A DNA stretch of 64,000 nt from Streptomyces durocortorensis (GTDB taxonomy: Bacteria > Actinomycetota > Actinomycetes > Streptomycetales > Streptomycetaceae): NCBI RefSeq assembly GCF_031760065.1, contig NZ_CP134500.1:3348001-3412000 (forward strand). The letters are read 5' to 3'. The position numbers were made by a program, and so were the translations under genes. The notes under the pieces were generated by a model. That model did not search any database. It saw nothing but the letters and a program-made list of their open reading frames with translations, and was not told the DNA's origin. Positions 24,390-37,061 of this stretch are shown here, piece by piece (within the stretch, counting starts at the first letter, position 1; every line of letters starts with the position of its first letter).

Positions 24390-27300
24390 CGAAATCCGCA
24401 GACCTGGCACTCTCCGCGGGCCAGACCGACATCTGGTTCGACGAGAAGCTCTCCGGGGGAAGTCTCGCCTACAACACCGCCGGATACCTGGACATCCGCG
24501 GCCCGCTGGACGCCGAGCTGTTCCGCGAGGCGGCGCGGCAGCTGACCGACGAGGCCGAGTGCACCCGCTCCCGGTTCCTGGAGGGCGAGGGCCGGCCGCG
24601 TCAGAGCATCCAGCCTCTAGCCGAACTGCCCTACAAGGTGCTGGACTTCAGCGGCGATAGCGACCCGCTCGGGGCGGCGCGCGACTGGATGCTCGCGGAC
24701 CTCGACACTCCGTTCACTCTCACCGACTTCCCGCTGTTCCGGCTCGCGCTGCTCAGGACCGGCGCGGACCGCTCGTACTTCTACATGTGCATCCACCACT
24801 TCCTGTGCGACGGCTACAGCCAGGTCGTCTTCTGGCGACGCCTCTCGGAGATCTACGGCGCCCTCGTCGCGGGCAGGACCGGTGACGAGGGGCGACTGCC
24901 GCCGTTGAGCGCGCTGCTGGACGCGGAGCAGGCGTACACCGCATCGCCGCAGGCCGCCAGGGACGCCGCGTTCTGGGCCGCCAGGTTCCCGGTGCCGCCC
25001 GCCCCGGTGAGCCTCTCCGAGAGCGACTCCGAGCCCGGCCAGGGCTTCGTACGCGAGGAGTTCTCCCTCTCCCAGGAGCTGACCGGCGCCCTGCGCGACC
25101 TTGCCAGGCGGGCCTCGGTGACCTGGCCGACCGTGGTGATGGCCGCCATCGGCGCCTACACCCAGCGCAGTACGGGCCGACGGGATGTGCTGCTGACGGT
25201 GCCCGTCACCACCCGCGTGGGCGCGCTGATGCGCGCGGTGCCCGGCATGGTCGCCAACACCCTGCCGCTCCACCTGCGGGTGTCGCCCGCCACCACCCGG
25301 CAGGAGCTGCTGAAGCAGACCTCCCGCGAGTTCACCCGCGTGCTCAAGCACCAGCGGCACCGGGTCAGCAGGATCCGCGGCGCGATGGGGCTGCGCAGCG
25401 ACGACCGGCGTCCCTTCGGGCCGCTCGTCAACATCCTCCCCCAGGACACCCGGATGACCCTGGGGCCCTGCGACGTGACGGTCAACAACCTGTCCACCGG
25501 TCTCATCGACGACTTCGAGATCACCGTGGTCGACTCGGCCGACGGTGGCTCCACCCTGCACCTCAGCGGAAACTCCGGGCTCTACACACAGGCGGAGCTG
25601 TCCGGGCACGCGGACCGGCTCGCCCGGTTCGTCGAGGCGTTCGTGGCCGCGGCCGACGACACCCCGCTGGGCCGCCTCGCCGCCATGGCAGGGCCCGCGC
25701 TCGCGCGGACCCTGGCGGCGGGCACCGGTCCGGTCCGCACCGCGCCCTTCGAGGGGGTGGTCGAGCGGGTGCGCCGCACCGCCGACACCTACCCCGGCGG
25801 AGTGGCCGTCATCGACGACAGCGGCGAGATCACCTACTCCTCGCTGGTACGCCGGGCCGGCGCCCTCTCGCGCAGGCTGGACGCGGGCACGGCCGCAGTC
25901 CTCGCGGCCCCCGGCATCGGTTTCGTCACCGCGGTGCTGGGCGCGCTCAACGCGGGTGGCTCCTACCTGCCGCTGGACCCCGGCGCTCCCGCGGACCGGC
26001 TCGTCGCGCTGCTGCGCGACAGCGGCGCCCGACTGCTGGTGACCGACCCGGCGCACCGGGACTCGGCGGCGCGGATCGCGGAGCTGGCCGGGCCGGGAAT
26101 CCGTCTGGTCCTCCTGGACGACTCCGAGGACCCGGCGGACGCGCTCGCCGAACCGCGCGGCGGCGGCCAGGACCTGGCGTACACGATCTTCACCTCGGGC
26201 TCCACCGGGCGGCCCAAGGGCGCCATGGTGCACCGTGCGGGAATGGTCAACCACCTGCTGGCCAAGGTGGAGGACCTCGATCTGTGCGAGAGCGACACGC
26301 TGGTGCAGAACGCCCCGGTGACCTTCGACATCTCCGTCTGGCAGATGCTCGCGCCGCTGCTCGTCGGCGGCCGGGTGCGGGTGGTCGGGCGGGCCGTCGC
26401 CGCCGACCCCGAGCTGCTGTTCCCGCTCACCGCCGACGAGGACGTGACGGTCCTGGAAGTGGTGCCCTCGCTGCTGCGGGCCGCGCTCGACTCCTGGGAC
26501 GCCTGTGGCCAGTACCCCCCGCTCCCCTCACTGCGGTGGCTGATGGTGACCGGCGAGGCGCTGCCCGCCGATCTGTGCACGCGCTGGAGCGCCCGATTCC
26601 CCCGCATCCCCCTGATCAACGCCTACGGCCCCACCGAGTGCTCGGACGACGTGACCCACGCCGTGATCACCTCGGACGGCCCGCCTGCCGGGCGCACGAC
26701 CGCGCCCATCGGCCGCACCGTGCGCAACACCCGGCTGGTCGTGCTCAGCGACGAGCTCCAGCCGCTGCCGGCGGGGACCGCGGGTGAGCTGTACGTCGCC
26801 GGAGACGGCGTCGGTCGCGGCTACCTCGGGGACCCGGCACGTACCGCCGCGGTCTTCGTGCCCGACCCGTACGGCCCGCCCGGCACCAGGATGTACCGCA
26901 CCGGGGACCGGGTGGTGCTCCACCCGGACGGCCAGTTCGAGTTCCTGGAGCGCCGGGACCACCAAGTCAAGGTGCGCGGCCACCGGATCGAGCTGGGCGA
27001 GATCGAGGCCGCGCTGCGTGAGCTGCCGCAGCTCGCGGACGCCGCCGTCGCGGTCCACCAGGACACCGCCGGGCGCAAGCGGCTCACCGGCTACCTCGTC
27101 CCCCGCGGCGGCGGGGAGGCGGACACCGGCCGGGTCCGGGAGCTGCTGGGCCGCAAGCTGCCCGGCTACATGGTGCCCGCGGAGTTCCTGACGCTGGACG
27201 CCCTGCCGCTGACCGCCCACGGCAAGGTGGACCGCAAGGCTCTGCCCGCACCGGAACACGTCGCTCCCGAGGCATCCGGCGAAGCGCCGCGCGGCCGCGC

Positions 27301-30300
27301 GGAGGAGATCCTCACGGCCGCGATGGCCGAGACGCTCGGCCGTGTCTCCGTCGGCCCGGACGACAACTTCTTCGAGCTCGGCGGCGACAGCATCAACGCC
27401 ATCCAGGTCGTCGGTCTGGCCCGCCGGGCGGGCCTGGCCATCAGCGCCCGCGATGTCTTCGAGCGCCGCACTCCGGCGTCCCTCGCCGCGATCGCCGGGC
27501 CGCTGCGGGAGCAGCCCGCCGCCGCACCGGACGACGGCATCGGCGAGAGCGAACTGCTCCCCATAGCTCACCAGTTGCGCGACTCGCTGGGGACCGCCGA
27601 GGGGCCGGTCCGCGAGTACAGCCAGTACGTCGCGGTCGAGGTGCCGGCCGGGGCGGGACAGGAGCGGCTGACGGCCGCGCTGCAAGCGGTGATCGACCAC
27701 CACGACGCGCTGCGGCTGCGGCTGACGGTGCCCGTGCCCGGCGTGTGGACGCTGGAGGTCCGTCCGGTGGGCACGGTGGACGCCGCCGGAATCCTCACCC
27801 GGGTCGCGGCCGCCGACGGACCGCTCGCCGGTCAGATCACGGAGCAGGTCGCGGCGGCCCGTGCCCTGCTCGCGCCCGAGGACGGCACCGTACTGCGGGC
27901 CGTCCACATCGACGCGGGCCCGGACCTCCCCGGCCGGCTGGTCCTGGTGGCCCACCACCTCGCCGTGGACGGGGTGTCCTGGCGCATCCTGGTGCCCGAC
28001 CTGAAGGCCGCCCACGAGGCCCTCGAAGCCGGGGCCACGGTGGCCCTCGATCCGGTCCCCACATCACTGCGCCGCTGGTCGCGGGAGCTGTCCGAGCACG
28101 CCCGCTCCGCCCGCAGGGTCAGCGAACTCCCCATATGGACAAGCCAGTTGACGGGCACGGACCCGCTGCTCGGGGATCGGCTGCCGGACCCGGCGAAGGA
28201 CGTGCAGTCCACCGCCCGCCGACTGCGCACCGAGCTGCCCGCGGACCGCACCGCGGAGCTGCTGACCGCCGTGCCCGCCGCCGTGCACGCCGACATCAAC
28301 GACATCATGCTCACCGCACTCGCCCTGGCCACGGCCGACTGGCGGCGCAACCGGGGCGCGGAAGGCTCCGAGCTGCTGGTCGAGATCGAGGGCCACGGCC
28401 GCGAGGAGTTCGCCGAAGGCCTGGACCTGACACGCACGGCCGGCTGGTTCACCAGCACGTTTCCCGTACGCCTCACCCCGGGCGAGATCGACTGGTCCGA
28501 CGTGTGGTCCGGCGGCCCGTCCACGGGCGCCGCGCTGAAGCGGATCAAGGAGCAGCTGCGCGAACTGCCCGACCAGGGCATCGGGTTCGGTCTGCTGCGC
28601 CACCTCAACCCCCAGACGCAAGGCGCGCTCGCCCGGTTCGCGACCCCGCAGATCGGCTTCAACTACCTGGGCCGGTTCGGCGGTTCGGGCGCCGGCGGCA
28701 GCTGGTCGCTGGACGGCTCGGACGCCGTGGTCGGCCTCGGCGCCCACCCGCTGACCCCGCTGCGGCACGTGGTGGAGCTCTCCGCGGTCACCGAGGAGCG
28801 GTCCGGCGGCCCAGTGCTGGTCGCCGAGTGGGCCTGGGCGGGCGAGCTGCTGGACCAGCGCGACGTCAGCGAGCTGGCCCGCGGCTGGTTCCGCGCGCTG
28901 GAGGCGCTGATCGGCTACGCCCGTACCGCGGGCGACGGCGGCCGGACCCCGTCCGACTTCCCGCTGGTCCAACTGAGCCAGCAGGAGATCGAGGGGTTCG
29001 AGCGCGACCTGGGCCCGCTGGCCGACGTGCTCCCCGCCTCGCCGCTCCAGCAAGGACTGCTGTTCTCGGCGGAGTTCGACGCCGAGGGGCTGGACCCGTA
29101 CACCTTGCAGATCGGCGTGGACACGCAGGGGCCGCTCGACACGGCCGTGCTGCGCGCGTCCGCCGAGGCCCTGCTGCGCCGCCACGACAATCTGCGCGCC
29201 TGCTTCCCCGACCGGACCGGCGGTGACCCGGTACAGGTCATCCCGGCCACGGCCGCCGTGGGCTGGCGCGAGATCGACCTGACAGGCCTGACCGGGCCCG
29301 AGCGGGACGCCGAGCTGGCCCGGGTGAGCGAGGCCGAGTGGCGCGGCCGCTTCGACATACGGCGCTCGCCGCTGGTCCGGTTCACCGTCGTACGGATCGA
29401 CGACACCGGACCCGTACGCCACCGGCTGCTGTGGTCGGTCCACCACGCGCTGGTGGACGGCTGGTCGATGGCGATCTTCGCGCAGGAGCTGTTCACGCTG
29501 TACGCGCGGGGTGCCGCGCCGGACGCGCTGCCCGAGGTCACGCCGTACCGCGGCTATGTGGACTGGCTGTCCGCACGCGACGACGAGGCGGCTCGTACCG
29601 CCTGGAAGGCGGTGCTCTCCGGCATCGAGGAGCCGACCAGGCTGGTGCAGTCGGGGCGGTCCGCGGAACTCTCCCTGCCCGACGAGCTGGTGGTCGAAGT
29701 GGACGAGGAGCTCACCGCGGCGCTCGGCACCTGGGCCGGGGCCCGCGGCCTCACGGTCAACACCGTGATGCAGGGCGCCTGGGCGGTGCTGCTGGGCCGC
29801 CTGACCGGCCGCCGGGACGTGGTGTTCGGCGCGGTCAACTCGGGCCGCCCCGCCGACCTGGCCGGGGTCGAGTCGATCGTCGGCTCGTTCCTGAACACGC
29901 TGCCGGTACGCGTTTGCCTGCGCCCCGACCGCACGCTCCCCGAGGTGCTCGCCGAACTCCAGGAGCAGCAGTTCGCGATGGCCGAACACCAGCACCTGGG
30001 GCTGGCCGAGGTGCAGCAGATCGCAGGGGTCGGTGAGCTCTTCGACACGGTTCTCAGCTACAACAACTACCCGATGTCCGACGTCGGCGCGCTCGCCGGA
30101 CTGGTGCCCGGCCTGAGCTTCGGCGGCGGCCACGCCAAGGTCGTCGCGGAGTACCCCTTCGCGCTGTCGGTCTACCCCGGTGCCCGGATGCAGCTGCACA
30201 CGCAGTACGCCCCGGGATCGCTCACCCGCGCCGAGGCCGAGTCGGTGACCGGCCGGCTGGTGCGTCTGCTGCACCGGATCGTCGAAGGGCCGGACACACC

Positions 30301-33300
30301 GCTGGGCCGGCTCGACGTACTGGAGCCCGATGAGCGGCGGACCCTGCTCGGCGACTGGGCGGGCGAGGTGACGGCGGCCCCGCGGACACCGGTCACCGCC
30401 CTCTTCGAGGACTGGGCGGCGCGTACGCCCGACGCGCCCGCGGTGCTGTTCGACGGCGCCGAGATCACGTACCGCGAAGTCAACGCCCGCGCCAACCGGC
30501 TCGCCAGGCTGCTGATCGACCGCGGCGTCGGACCCGAGCAGCTCGTCGCCCTCGCGCTGCCCCGGACGCCCGAGATGGTGATCGCCGCACTCGGGGTACT
30601 CAAGACCGGCGCGGGCTATCTGCCGATCGACGCGGGCTACCCGCCGGAGCGGATCGCGTACATGCTCGCCGACTCCCGGCCCGTGGCCCTGCTGACGACG
30701 GCCGAGCCGGCGCTCGACCTGGACGTGCCGGACACTCCGGTGGTGGTACTGGACAACGGGTCCACCACCCGGGCGCTGGCCGGGTACCCGGACACCGACG
30801 TCCGGGACGAGGAGCGCACCACGCCGCTGCTGGCGCAGCACGCGGCCTACACCATCTACACCTCCGGGTCGACGGGACAGCCCAAGGGCGTCCTGGTGGA
30901 CCACGCCGGATTCGCCGCCATGATCGTCAGCCTGACCGAGCGGTTCGGTCTGGACAACTCGGTGCGGGTGCTCCAGTTCGCCTCCTTCAGCTTCGACGCC
31001 TCGGCGTGGGAGCTGGGACTCGCCCTGTTCAACGGGGGCGCCGTGGTGGTCGCCGACGACGAGTGCCGTGACCCCGGGCAGCCACTGGTGGACCTGATCA
31101 ACGACTGCGGTGTCACCCTCGCCGGACTGCCGCCCGTCGTCGCGGGCGCACTGCCCGAGGGGACGGTGCTGCCGGCCGGACTGACCATCGCGGTCGCGGG
31201 CGAAGCCTGCCCGCCGGAGGTGGTGGCGCGCTGGGCACCGCACGTACGGCTGTTCAACGGGTACGGACCCACGGAGGCGGTGGTCGCCTCCACCGTGGGC
31301 GGCCCGCTGAGCGCCACGGGCCGCCCGCCGATCGGGCGTCCGACCGCCGCCCACCGGGTGTACGTGCTCGACCGTGACCTGCGGCCCGTCCCCCAGGGCG
31401 TGATCGGTGAGCTGTACGTCGCCGGGGGCCTCGCCCGCGGCTATCTGAACCGGGCCGGGCTGACCGCGCAGCGCTTCCTGGCCGACCCGTACGGCACGCC
31501 GGGCACCCGGATGTACCGGACGGGCGACCTGGTGCGCTGGCTGCCCGAGGGCCGCCTCGACTACGTCGGCCGCAGCGACGACCAGGTGCAGCTGCGCGGC
31601 TTCCGCATCGAGCTGGGCGAGATCGAGTCGGTTCTCGCCGCACACCCGGAGGTGGCCGCCGCGGTCGTCATGGTCCGCGAGGACGCCCCGGGCGACAAGC
31701 GGGTGATCGCCTACCTGCTGCCGGACGGGGACGATGCGGCAGGCCCCTCGGCGGGCCCGTCCGAGCTCGCCGCGGCCGTACGTGAGCACGCCGCGAACGC
31801 GCTGCCGCAGCACATGGTGCCCTCCGCGTTCCTGGTGCTCGACGCACTGCCGCTGACCTCGGCGGGCAAGGTGGACCGCAAGGCCCTGCCCGCACCGGAG
31901 TCCGCCGGGCGGACCGAGGGCAGGGCGCCGCGCACTCCCGTCGAGGAGATCCTGTGCGGGCTGTTCGCGGACGTCCTGGGGCTGGACCGGATCGGCGTCG
32001 ACGAGGACTTCTTCGCTTCGGGCGGTCACTCGCTGCTCGCCACCCGTGTGGTCAGCAGGGCCCGCTCGCTGCTCGGTGTGGAGCTGCCGATCCGGACCCT
32101 CTTCGAGGCGCGTACGGTCGCCGGGCTCGCCGAGCGGGTGGCCGTCGCGGCCGAGGCGAGGCCCGCACCGCGCCTCGCACCGAGGACCGGCGGCGTCGGG
32201 GACGGTGTGTCACCGCTGTCCTGGGCCCAGCAGCGGCTGTGGTTCGCCAACCGTCTGGAGCAGGGCCGGCGGGGCACGTACAACGTGCCCTTCGCCATCC
32301 GGCTGACCGGTGAACTCGACCTCCAGGCGCTCCAGTCCGCGCTGAACGACCTCGTCGGACGCCACGAGGTGCTGCGCTCGCTGTTCCCCGCCGTCGACGA
32401 CGTGGCCTACCAGCGGGTGATGGACGCCCCGGCGGGCGACCCGGTGCTCGTGGCGCGCCGGGTCTCCGCGGCCGGGCTCGACCAGGCCCTCACCGAAGAG
32501 GCGGAGACCGGGTTCGACCTGACCGCCGCGCCGCCGCTGCGGGCCAGGCTGTTCGCACTGGAGGAGTCGGACGACACCTACGTCCTGCTGCTGGTCTTCC
32601 ATCACATCGCCTTCGACGGCTGGTCGATCGCCCCGCTGGTGCACGACCTGACGGTCGGCTACCGGGCGAGGGCCGCGGGCCGGGAACCGCAGTGGACACC
32701 GCTGCCGGTGCAGTACGCCGACTACGCGGTGTGGCAGCGCCTCCTCCTCGGCTCCGCGGACGACCCCGACAGCATGCTGTCCGGGCAACTGGCCTACTGG
32801 ACCGGGCATCTGGACGGGCTTCCGGACGAACTCCGGCTTCCCAGGGACTTCCGGCGGCCCGCCGTCGCCACCCATGACGGCGGCACGGTGGAGTTCACAC
32901 TCGACGCGGAGCTGTACGCGGAGCTCGGCGGCGTGGCCCGGCAGTCGGGGGCGACGCTGTTCATGGTCCTCCAGGCGGCGTTCGCCGCGCTGCTGACGAG
33001 GCTCGGCTCCGGTACGGACATCGTGCTGGGCAGTCCGATCGCCGGCCGCACGGACGAGGGGCTCGCCGACCTGATCGGCACGTTCATCAACACCCTGGTG
33101 CTGCGGACCGACACGTCCGGCGACCCGGCCTTCCACGAGCTGGTGGACCGGGTCAGGGAAGTGAACCTGTCCGCGTACGCCAACCAGGACGTGCCCTTCG
33201 ACCAGATCGTCGAGGCGCTCAACCCGGCACGCTCGCTGGCCCGGCATCCCCTGTTCCAGGTGATGCTCGTGATGCAGAACACCGACGACGCCGCACCGGC

Positions 33301-35782
33301 CGCCCTGCCGGGTCTCGACCTGACCATGCAGCCCGTGCCGCAGCGCATGACCAAGTTCGATCTGCGTCTGCAGTTCGACGAGTCGGACGACCCCGGGGCC
33401 AGGCTGCGCGGAGTGCTGGAGTACGCGACGGACCTGTTCACCCGCTCCACGGCCACCGTCCTGGTGGGTCACCTGCAACAAGTACTGCGAGCCGTGGCCG
33501 CCGACCCCGGGGCGCGGATCTCGACCATCGATCTTCTCGAAGGAAAGGAACGGCGGCTCGTGCTGACCGAGGGGAACCACACAGATCATGAGGCGGCCAC
33601 GGGCACTCTGCCGGAGCTGTTCGAGGCTGCCGCCCGGCGCACCCCCGACGCCCCGGCCCTGGTCGCGGACGGTGCCACACTGACCTACCGGGAGCTGGAC
33701 GCCAGGTCCAACCGTCTGGCGCGTCATCTGCTCGCCCTGGGCGCGGGGCCCGAACGGATCGTGGGCATCTCCCTGCCCCGCTCCCCCGACCTCGTCGTCG
33801 CGCTGCTCGCCACGGTCAAGTCCGGTGCGGCCTACACCCTGTTCGAGCCGACGCTGCCGGCCGGGCGGGTCGAGTCGCTGGCCGGGCAGGCCCGCCCGGT
33901 GGCGCTCGTCACCACGCCCGCATCGGCGACCCGGATGCCGCCCGGACACCCCCGGGTGCTGCTGGGCTCCCCGGCGCTCGACACCGTGCTGGACGAGCTG
34001 CCGGACACCCCACTGGTTTCGGCGGAGCGCGGGGACCCGGCCCCCGCCGACCCCGCGTGCGTCGTGTACGCCTCCGACGCCGACGGGCGGCTGCTCGGCA
34101 CGGTCGTGGAGCACCGGTCGCTGGCCGCCCAGGTCTCCTGGGCCGCCGGGGACGAGGCGTCGGCGGGCGCCCGGACGCTGCCGTCGGCGCTGACGTTCGC
34201 CGGCACGGTGAGCGAGGTGTTCGGCCCGCTGGCCGCCGGTGGCTCCGTACTGCTCGACGAGCCCGCGGAGCAGCGTCACCTCTCCGTGGTGGACGGCGGC
34301 TTCACCATCGAGCCGGACGACCGGGTGCCCGCCGGCATCCTGGCCGGAGGGCGCCCCGGTGCCCACACCCACGCCTACGTCCTGGACGAGAAGCTGGCAC
34401 CGGTACCGGTCGGGGCCTTCGGGGAACTTCACCTGGCGGGCGGCCTGCTGGCCCGCGGCTACCTGGGCAGGCCGGGCCAGACGGCGGAGCGCTTCGTCGC
34501 CGATCCGTACGGGCCCGCGGGCAGCCGGATGTTCCGCACCGGTGAGACGATGCGCTGGACCGAGGACGGCGTCCTGGTCCCGGCCGATCCCACAGCCGTA
34601 CGTCCCGAGGTGACCGCACCGGACAGGGCCCCGGCGGCTCCCGCCCGCAGGGCGCCGCGGACCCGCCACGAGGACGTGCTGTGCGGGGTGCTCGCGGAGG
34701 CCCTGGGCCGGGACACGATCGGGATCGACGACAACTTCTTCGACACCGGCATGGACTCCATCCGGTCCATGCGGGTCGTCAGCGGCGCCCGCAAGGCCGG
34801 CATCGACATCAGCATCGCGGATGTGTTCGCGCATCAGACGGTGGCGGCGCTGGCCGCCGAGGTGGACCGCAAGGAGGGCCCGGTCCGGCAGGACCCGCCG
34901 CGCGGCTCGGTCATCGACGAGGTCTTCTCGGCGCTCGGTTCGCCGGACGAGCACGACCCGTTCGCGACGGTGGTCCCGCTCAAGCCGACCGGCACCAGGC
35001 CCCCGCTGTTCTGCCTGCACAGCGGTGTCGGCTTCGCCCTGCCGTATGTCGGCCTCGCCCGGCACATCGGCGACGACCACCCGATCTACGGCATCCAGGC
35101 GCCGAGCATCACCGAACTGGCCCCGCTCCCCGGGAGCGTGCGGGAGATGGCCGCGCAGTACGCCGCACTGATCAAGGAGGTTCGCCCGCAGGGCCCGTAC
35201 CACCTGCTCGGCTGGTCGTTCGGCGGCTCGCTCGCGTACGAGATCGCCGTGGAGCTCCAGCGCGGCGGCGACGAGGTCGGCCTGGTCGCCGACCTGGACT
35301 CCTACCCGCGCACCAAGGACGACGAGGTCGGCGACGACCAGTCGCTGCTCGGCTGGGTGGTGGAGCTCGTCGGCCACGACAAGTCCGAGTTCGCCGGGCG
35401 GGAGCTGACCCCGGCGGACGTGGTCGGCGTGCTGCGGCGCGGAAACAGCCCGATGGCAGCGCTCGGCGAGGAGCGGGTGCTCGCGATGCTGGCGACGATG
35501 CGCAACAACGGGCGGCTGCTCAGCGAGTACGAGCCGCGTGCCTTCGAGGGGAAGCTCGACCTCTTCGTCGCCACGGCGAACCTCTCCGATCCGGAGATCG
35601 CCGACCGGGTCGGGCAGTGGACCCCGCATGTCAAGGACGCCCGGGTCGCCGTGCACCAAGTGCCGTGCAGCCACGACTACATGATGCACCCCGACCCGCT
35701 CGCCCTGGTCGGCGCGGCCGTCGCTGCCGAGCTTCGGCGGCTGCACATGACCGCGGCGCTCGCCGCGGGTGGCACCTCATGA
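24386..35782 (+). CDS. Trimodular non-ribosomal peptide synthetase with thioesterase
   Basis: A 3798-residue NRPS. Approximate domains: C1 1-440 (H-H-F-L-C-D-G), A1 450-955, PCP1 at 999 (G-G-D-S), E 1050-1525 (H-H-L-A-V-D-G; E-G-H-G-R-E), C2 1530-1980, A2 1995-2508, PCP2 at 2546, C3 2609-3050, broken A3 3075-3400, PCP3 at 3455 (M-D-S-I), TE 3530-3790 (G-W-S-F-G-G). My reading of the A1 pocket, DIWEMTADDK, is acidic, suiting a diamino acid such as Dap. The A2 pocket, DAWGAAGVAK, is roomy and could take (chloro)Trp. A3 lacks a good A3 motif (Y-A-S-D-A-D-G), the A4-A7 pocket and the A10 Lys, so PCP3 must be loaded in trans. C1 starts the protein, as expected for N-acylation. Confidence 0.93.
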   Translation: MTKSADLALSAGQTDIWFDEKLSGGSLAYNTAGYLDIRGPLDAELFREAARQLTDEAECTRSRFLEGEGRPRQSIQPLAELPYKVLDFSGDSDPLGAARDWMLADLDTPFTLTDFPLFRLALLRTGADRSYFYMCIHHFLCDGYSQVVFWRRLSEIYGALVAGRTGDEGRLPPLSALLDAEQAYTASPQAARDAAFWAARFPVPPAPVSLSESDSEPGQGFVREEFSLSQELTGALRDLARRASVTWPTVVMAAIGAYTQRSTGRRDVLLTVPVTTRVGALMRAVPGMVANTLPLHLRVSPATTRQELLKQTSREFTRVLKHQRHRVSRIRGAMGLRSDDRRPFGPLVNILPQDTRMTLGPCDVTVNNLSTGLIDDFEITVVDSADGGSTLHLSGNSGLYTQAELSGHADRLARFVEAFVAAADDTPLGRLAAMAGPALARTLAAGTGPVRTAPFEGVVERVRRTADTYPGGVAVIDDSGEITYSSLVRRAGALSRRLDAGTAAVLAAPGIGFVTAVLGALNAGGSYLPLDPGAPADRLVALLRDSGARLLVTDPAHRDSAARIAELAGPGIRLVLLDDSEDPADALAEPRGGGQDLAYTIFTSGSTGRPKGAMVHRAGMVNHLLAKVEDLDLCESDTLVQNAPVTFDISVWQMLAPLLVGGRVRVVGRAVAADPELLFPLTADEDVTVLEVVPSLLRAALDSWDACGQYPPLPSLRWLMVTGEALPADLCTRWSARFPRIPLINAYGPTECSDDVTHAVITSDGPPAGRTTAPIGRTVRNTRLVVLSDELQPLPAGTAGELYVAGDGVGRGYLGDPARTAAVFVPDPYGPPGTRMYRTGDRVVLHPDGQFEFLERRDHQVKVRGHRIELGEIEAALRELPQLADAAVAVHQDTAGRKRLTGYLVPRGGGEADTGRVRELLGRKLPGYMVPAEFLTLDALPLTAHGKVDRKALPAPEHVAPEASGEAPRGRAEEILTAAMAETLGRVSVGPDDNFFELGGDSINAIQVVGLARRAGLAISARDVFERRTPASLAAIAGPLREQPAAAPDDGIGESELLPIAHQLRDSLGTAEGPVREYSQYVAVEVPAGAGQERLTAALQAVIDHHDALRLRLTVPVPGVWTLEVRPVGTVDAAGILTRVAAADGPLAGQITEQVAAARALLAPEDGTVLRAVHIDAGPDLPGRLVLVAHHLAVDGVSWRILVPDLKAAHEALEAGATVALDPVPTSLRRWSRELSEHARSARRVSELPIWTSQLTGTDPLLGDRLPDPAKDVQSTARRLRTELPADRTAELLTAVPAAVHADINDIMLTALALATADWRRNRGAEGSELLVEIEGHGREEFAEGLDLTRTAGWFTSTFPVRLTPGEIDWSDVWSGGPSTGAALKRIKEQLRELPDQGIGFGLLRHLNPQTQGALARFATPQIGFNYLGRFGGSGAGGSWSLDGSDAVVGLGAHPLTPLRHVVELSAVTEERSGGPVLVAEWAWAGELLDQRDVSELARGWFRALEALIGYARTAGDGGRTPSDFPLVQLSQQEIEGFERDLGPLADVLPASPLQQGLLFSAEFDAEGLDPYTLQIGVDTQGPLDTAVLRASAEALLRRHDNLRACFPDRTGGDPVQVIPATAAVGWREIDLTGLTGPERDAELARVSEAEWRGRFDIRRSPLVRFTVVRIDDTGPVRHRLLWSVHHALVDGWSMAIFAQELFTLYARGAAPDALPEVTPYRGYVDWLSARDDEAARTAWKAVLSGIEEPTRLVQSGRSAELSLPDELVVEVDEELTAALGTWAGARGLTVNTVMQGAWAVLLGRLTGRRDVVFGAVNSGRPADLAGVESIVGSFLNTLPVRVCLRPDRTLPEVLAELQEQQFAMAEHQHLGLAEVQQIAGVGELFDTVLSYNNYPMSDVGALAGLVPGLSFGGGHAKVVAEYPFALSVYPGARMQLHTQYAPGSLTRAEAESVTGRLVRLLHRIVEGPDTPLGRLDVLEPDERRTLLGDWAGEVTAAPRTPVTALFEDWAARTPDAPAVLFDGAEITYREVNARANRLARLLIDRGVGPEQLVALALPRTPEMVIAALGVLKTGAGYLPIDAGYPPERIAYMLADSRPVALLTTAEPALDLDVPDTPVVVLDNGSTTRALAGYPDTDVRDEERTTPLLAQHAAYTIYTSGSTGQPKGVLVDHAGFAAMIVSLTERFGLDNSVRVLQFASFSFDASAWELGLALFNGGAVVVADDECRDPGQPLVDLINDCGVTLAGLPPVVAGALPEGTVLPAGLTIAVAGEACPPEVVARWAPHVRLFNGYGPTEAVVASTVGGPLSATGRPPIGRPTAAHRVYVLDRDLRPVPQGVIGELYVAGGLARGYLNRAGLTAQRFLADPYGTPGTRMYRTGDLVRWLPEGRLDYVGRSDDQVQLRGFRIELGEIESVLAAHPEVAAAVVMVREDAPGDKRVIAYLLPDGDDAAGPSAGPSELAAAVREHAANALPQHMVPSAFLVLDALPLTSAGKVDRKALPAPESAGRTEGRAPRTPVEEILCGLFADVLGLDRIGVDEDFFASGGHSLLATRVVSRARSLLGVELPIRTLFEARTVAGLAERVAVAAEARPAPRLAPRTGGVGDGVSPLSWAQQRLWFANRLEQGRRGTYNVPFAIRLTGELDLQALQSALNDLVGRHEVLRSLFPAVDDVAYQRVMDAPAGDPVLVARRVSAAGLDQALTEEAETGFDLTAAPPLRARLFALEESDDTYVLLLVFHHIAFDGWSIAPLVHDLTVGYRARAAGREPQWTPLPVQYADYAVWQRLLLGSADDPDSMLSGQLAYWTGHLDGLPDELRLPRDFRRPAVATHDGGTVEFTLDAELYAELGGVARQSGATLFMVLQAAFAALLTRLGSGTDIVLGSPIAGRTDEGLADLIGTFINTLVLRTDTSGDPAFHELVDRVREVNLSAYANQDVPFDQIVEALNPARSLARHPLFQVMLVMQNTDDAAPAALPGLDLTMQPVPQRMTKFDLRLQFDESDDPGARLRGVLEYATDLFTRSTATVLVGHLQQVLRAVAADPGARISTIDLLEGKERRLVLTEGNHTDHEAATGTLPELFEAAARRTPDAPALVADGATLTYRELDARSNRLARHLLALGAGPERIVGISLPRSPDLVVALLATVKSGAAYTLFEPTLPAGRVESLAGQARPVALVTTPASATRMPPGHPRVLLGSPALDTVLDELPDTPLVSAERGDPAPADPACVVYASDADGRLLGTVVEHRSLAAQVSWAAGDEASAGARTLPSALTFAGTVSEVFGPLAAGGSVLLDEPAEQRHLSVVDGGFTIEPDDRVPAGILAGGRPGAHTHAYVLDEKLAPVPVGAFGELHLAGGLLARGYLGRPGQTAERFVADPYGPAGSRMFRTGETMRWTEDGVLVPADPTAVRPEVTAPDRAPAAPARRAPRTRHEDVLCGVLAEALGRDTIGIDDNFFDTGMDSIRSMRVVSGARKAGIDISIADVFAHQTVAALAAEVDRKEGPVRQDPPRGSVIDEVFSALGSPDEHDPFATVVPLKPTGTRPPLFCLHSGVGFALPYVGLARHIGDDHPIYGIQAPSITELAPLPGSVREMAAQYAALIKEVRPQGPYHLLGWSFGGSLAYEIAVELQRGGDEVGLVADLDSYPRTKDDEVGDDQSLLGWVVELVGHDKSEFAGRELTPADVVGVLRRGNSPMAALGEERVLAMLATMRNNGRLLSEYEPRAFEGKLDLFVATANLSDPEIADRVGQWTPHVKDARVAVHQVPCSHDYMMHPDPLALVGAAVAAELRRLHMTAALAAGGTS

Positions 35783-36624
35783 CCGCCACGGTCACCGCCG
35801 AAGCGGCCCGCTCGCTCGCGGAACCCGCCGGCAGGGGGCCCGCCGCCGCCGTCACCGAGACGCTGGCCGTGGCGGGCCGGCGCCTGCGGCATCTGCGCCG
35901 GGCGCCGGGCCGGTTCCTCGGCATCACCCTCAACCCGCTGCTGACCATGCTCGTCCTCGGATTCCTGCTGGAGAAGTCGCTGGTCATCCCCGGCTCGGGC
36001 GACTACCGGGAGTACCTGTTCGCGGGCGCCGTGGTGCAGGGCGCCCTGGCCGGAGTGGGGCCGACCGCCATCGCGGTGGCCAGTGACGTCCGGGGCGGGG
36101 TGATCGACCGGTTCCGGTCGATGCCCGTCTCGCGCGGGTCGGTGCTCTTCGGGCACACGCTGGCCGACTTCGTGGTCGGCCTCGGCGGTCTGGTGGTCGT
36201 CACCGGATTCGGGCTGCTGCTGGGGTGGCGTCCGCACGCCGGCCCGGCCGCCGTGCTCGCGGGCTTCGGGCTGATCGCGGTCTTCCTCTACGTCATGCTC
36301 TGGGTCGGTGTCCTGCTCGGCCTGACCTCGCGCAGCCTGGAGACGATCAGCTCGGTCACCCCGCTCGTGGTCACCGTGCTCCCGTTCCTGTCCAGCGCCT
36401 TCCTGGCACCGGCGAACCTCCCGTCCTGGCTGCGGACCTTCGCCGAGTGGAACCCGGTCAGCGCGGTGGCCCAGGCCTGCCGTGAGCTGTGGGGGAACCC
36501 GGTGGCCGAGGGCTCCGGCTTCCCGGCCGAGCACCCGGTGCTCGTCCTGGCACTGACGCTGGGCACCGTGTTCGTCCTCGCCGCCGCCACGGCGCTGCGC
36601 CGCTACCGCACCGTCGGCACCTGA
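35779..36624 (+). CDS. ABC-2 type transporter permease (DrrB-like)
   Basis: A 281-residue ABC-2 permease with about six hydrophobic segments and the family features [16 protein letters not shown] and [11 protein letters not shown]. It overlaps the NRPS stop by ATGA, so exporter and synthetase are co-translated. Its ATPase partner is encoded at 37.1 kb, after a terminator, in the next SARP-controlled operon. It probably exports the product or gives self-protection. Confidence 0.85.
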   Translation: MTATVTAEAARSLAEPAGRGPAAAVTETLAVAGRRLRHLRRAPGRFLGITLNPLLTMLVLGFLLEKSLVIPGSGDYREYLFAGAVVQGALAGVGPTAIAVASDVRGGVIDRFRSMPVSRGSVLFGHTLADFVVGLGGLVVVTGFGLLLGWRPHAGPAAVLAGFGLIAVFLYVMLWVGVLLGLTSRSLETISSVTPLVVTVLPFLSSAFLAPANLPSWLRTFAEWNPVSAVAQACRELWGNPVAEGSGFPAEHPVLVLALTLGTVFVLAAATALRRYRTVGT

Positions 36625-36645
36625 CCCCCCGCGAACCACCCTCCC

Positions 36646-36681
36646 GAGAGCCCGGCCGTCTCCCCCGACGGCCGGGCTCTC
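36646..36681 (+). terminator. Strong stem-loop terminator after the NRPS operon
   Basis: GAGAGCCCGGCCGTC (36646-36660) pairs perfectly over 15 bp with GACGGCCGGGCTCTC (36667-36681), with a 6-base loop and CCCCCTTGT after it. It closes the Dap/NRPS/permease operon. Confidence 0.8.
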
Positions 36682-36729
36682 CCCCTTGTACGTGCGTCGT
36701 TCACGTGGACCGGCGCACTCAAGCGGTCC

Positions 36730-36756
36730 ATCAGGCAGCGGTCAGCTCCGCGTCAG
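36730..36756 (+). promoter_or_regulatory. SARP-type triple direct repeat, mbtH/ABC operon promoter
   Basis: ATCAG at 36730, GTCAG at 36741 and GTCAG at 36752 are spaced by exactly 11 bp. A CATGAT -10-like hexamer follows about 10 bp after the last repeat, upstream of the MbtH gene. Confidence 0.7.
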
Positions 36757-36838
36757 CTGGCCGGGACATGATCTGAAACGTACGGCGGTACCGCCGTAGC
36801 GAAGTGCGGCAGTCGAAGACAGAAACGGAGAGTGCGCT

Positions 36839-37057
36839 GTGAGCAACCCCTTTGACGACGCGGACGGCTTCTTCCTCGTACTGGTCAACGAGGAGGACCA
36901 GCACAGCATCTGGCCCTCGTTCGCCACGGTGCCCGACGGCTGGACCGTGGCACTGGAGGCCAGTACCCGGGAGACCGCGGTGGCCTTCGTGGAGAACAAC
37001 TGGACCGATCTGCGCCCGCGTAGCCTGCGGGAGCAGAGCGCCGGCCCGAGCCGCTGA
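36839..37057 (+). CDS. MbtH-like protein
   Basis: A 72-residue protein with the complete MbtH signature, N-E-E-D-Q-H-S-I-W-P, then V-P-D-G-W and a late N-N-W-T-D-L-R-P-R. MbtH proteins bind adenylation domains and are needed for their solubility or activity. Likely clients are A1 and A2 of the NRPS and perhaps the free-standing A protein at 48.0 kb. GTG start at 36839. Confidence 0.95.
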   Translation: MSNPFDDADGFFLVLVNEEDQHSIWPSFATVPDGWTVALEASTRETAVAFVENNWTDLRPRSLREQSAGPSR

Positions 37058-37061
37058 CCCC

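Noticed and set aside
28064..32029. A 1321-codon open frame antisense to the NRPS.
   Set aside because: It is a typical shadow frame of GC-rich DNA: Gly/Arg/Val-rich, no motifs, no ribosome binding site, and fully antisense to well-supported NRPS domains.
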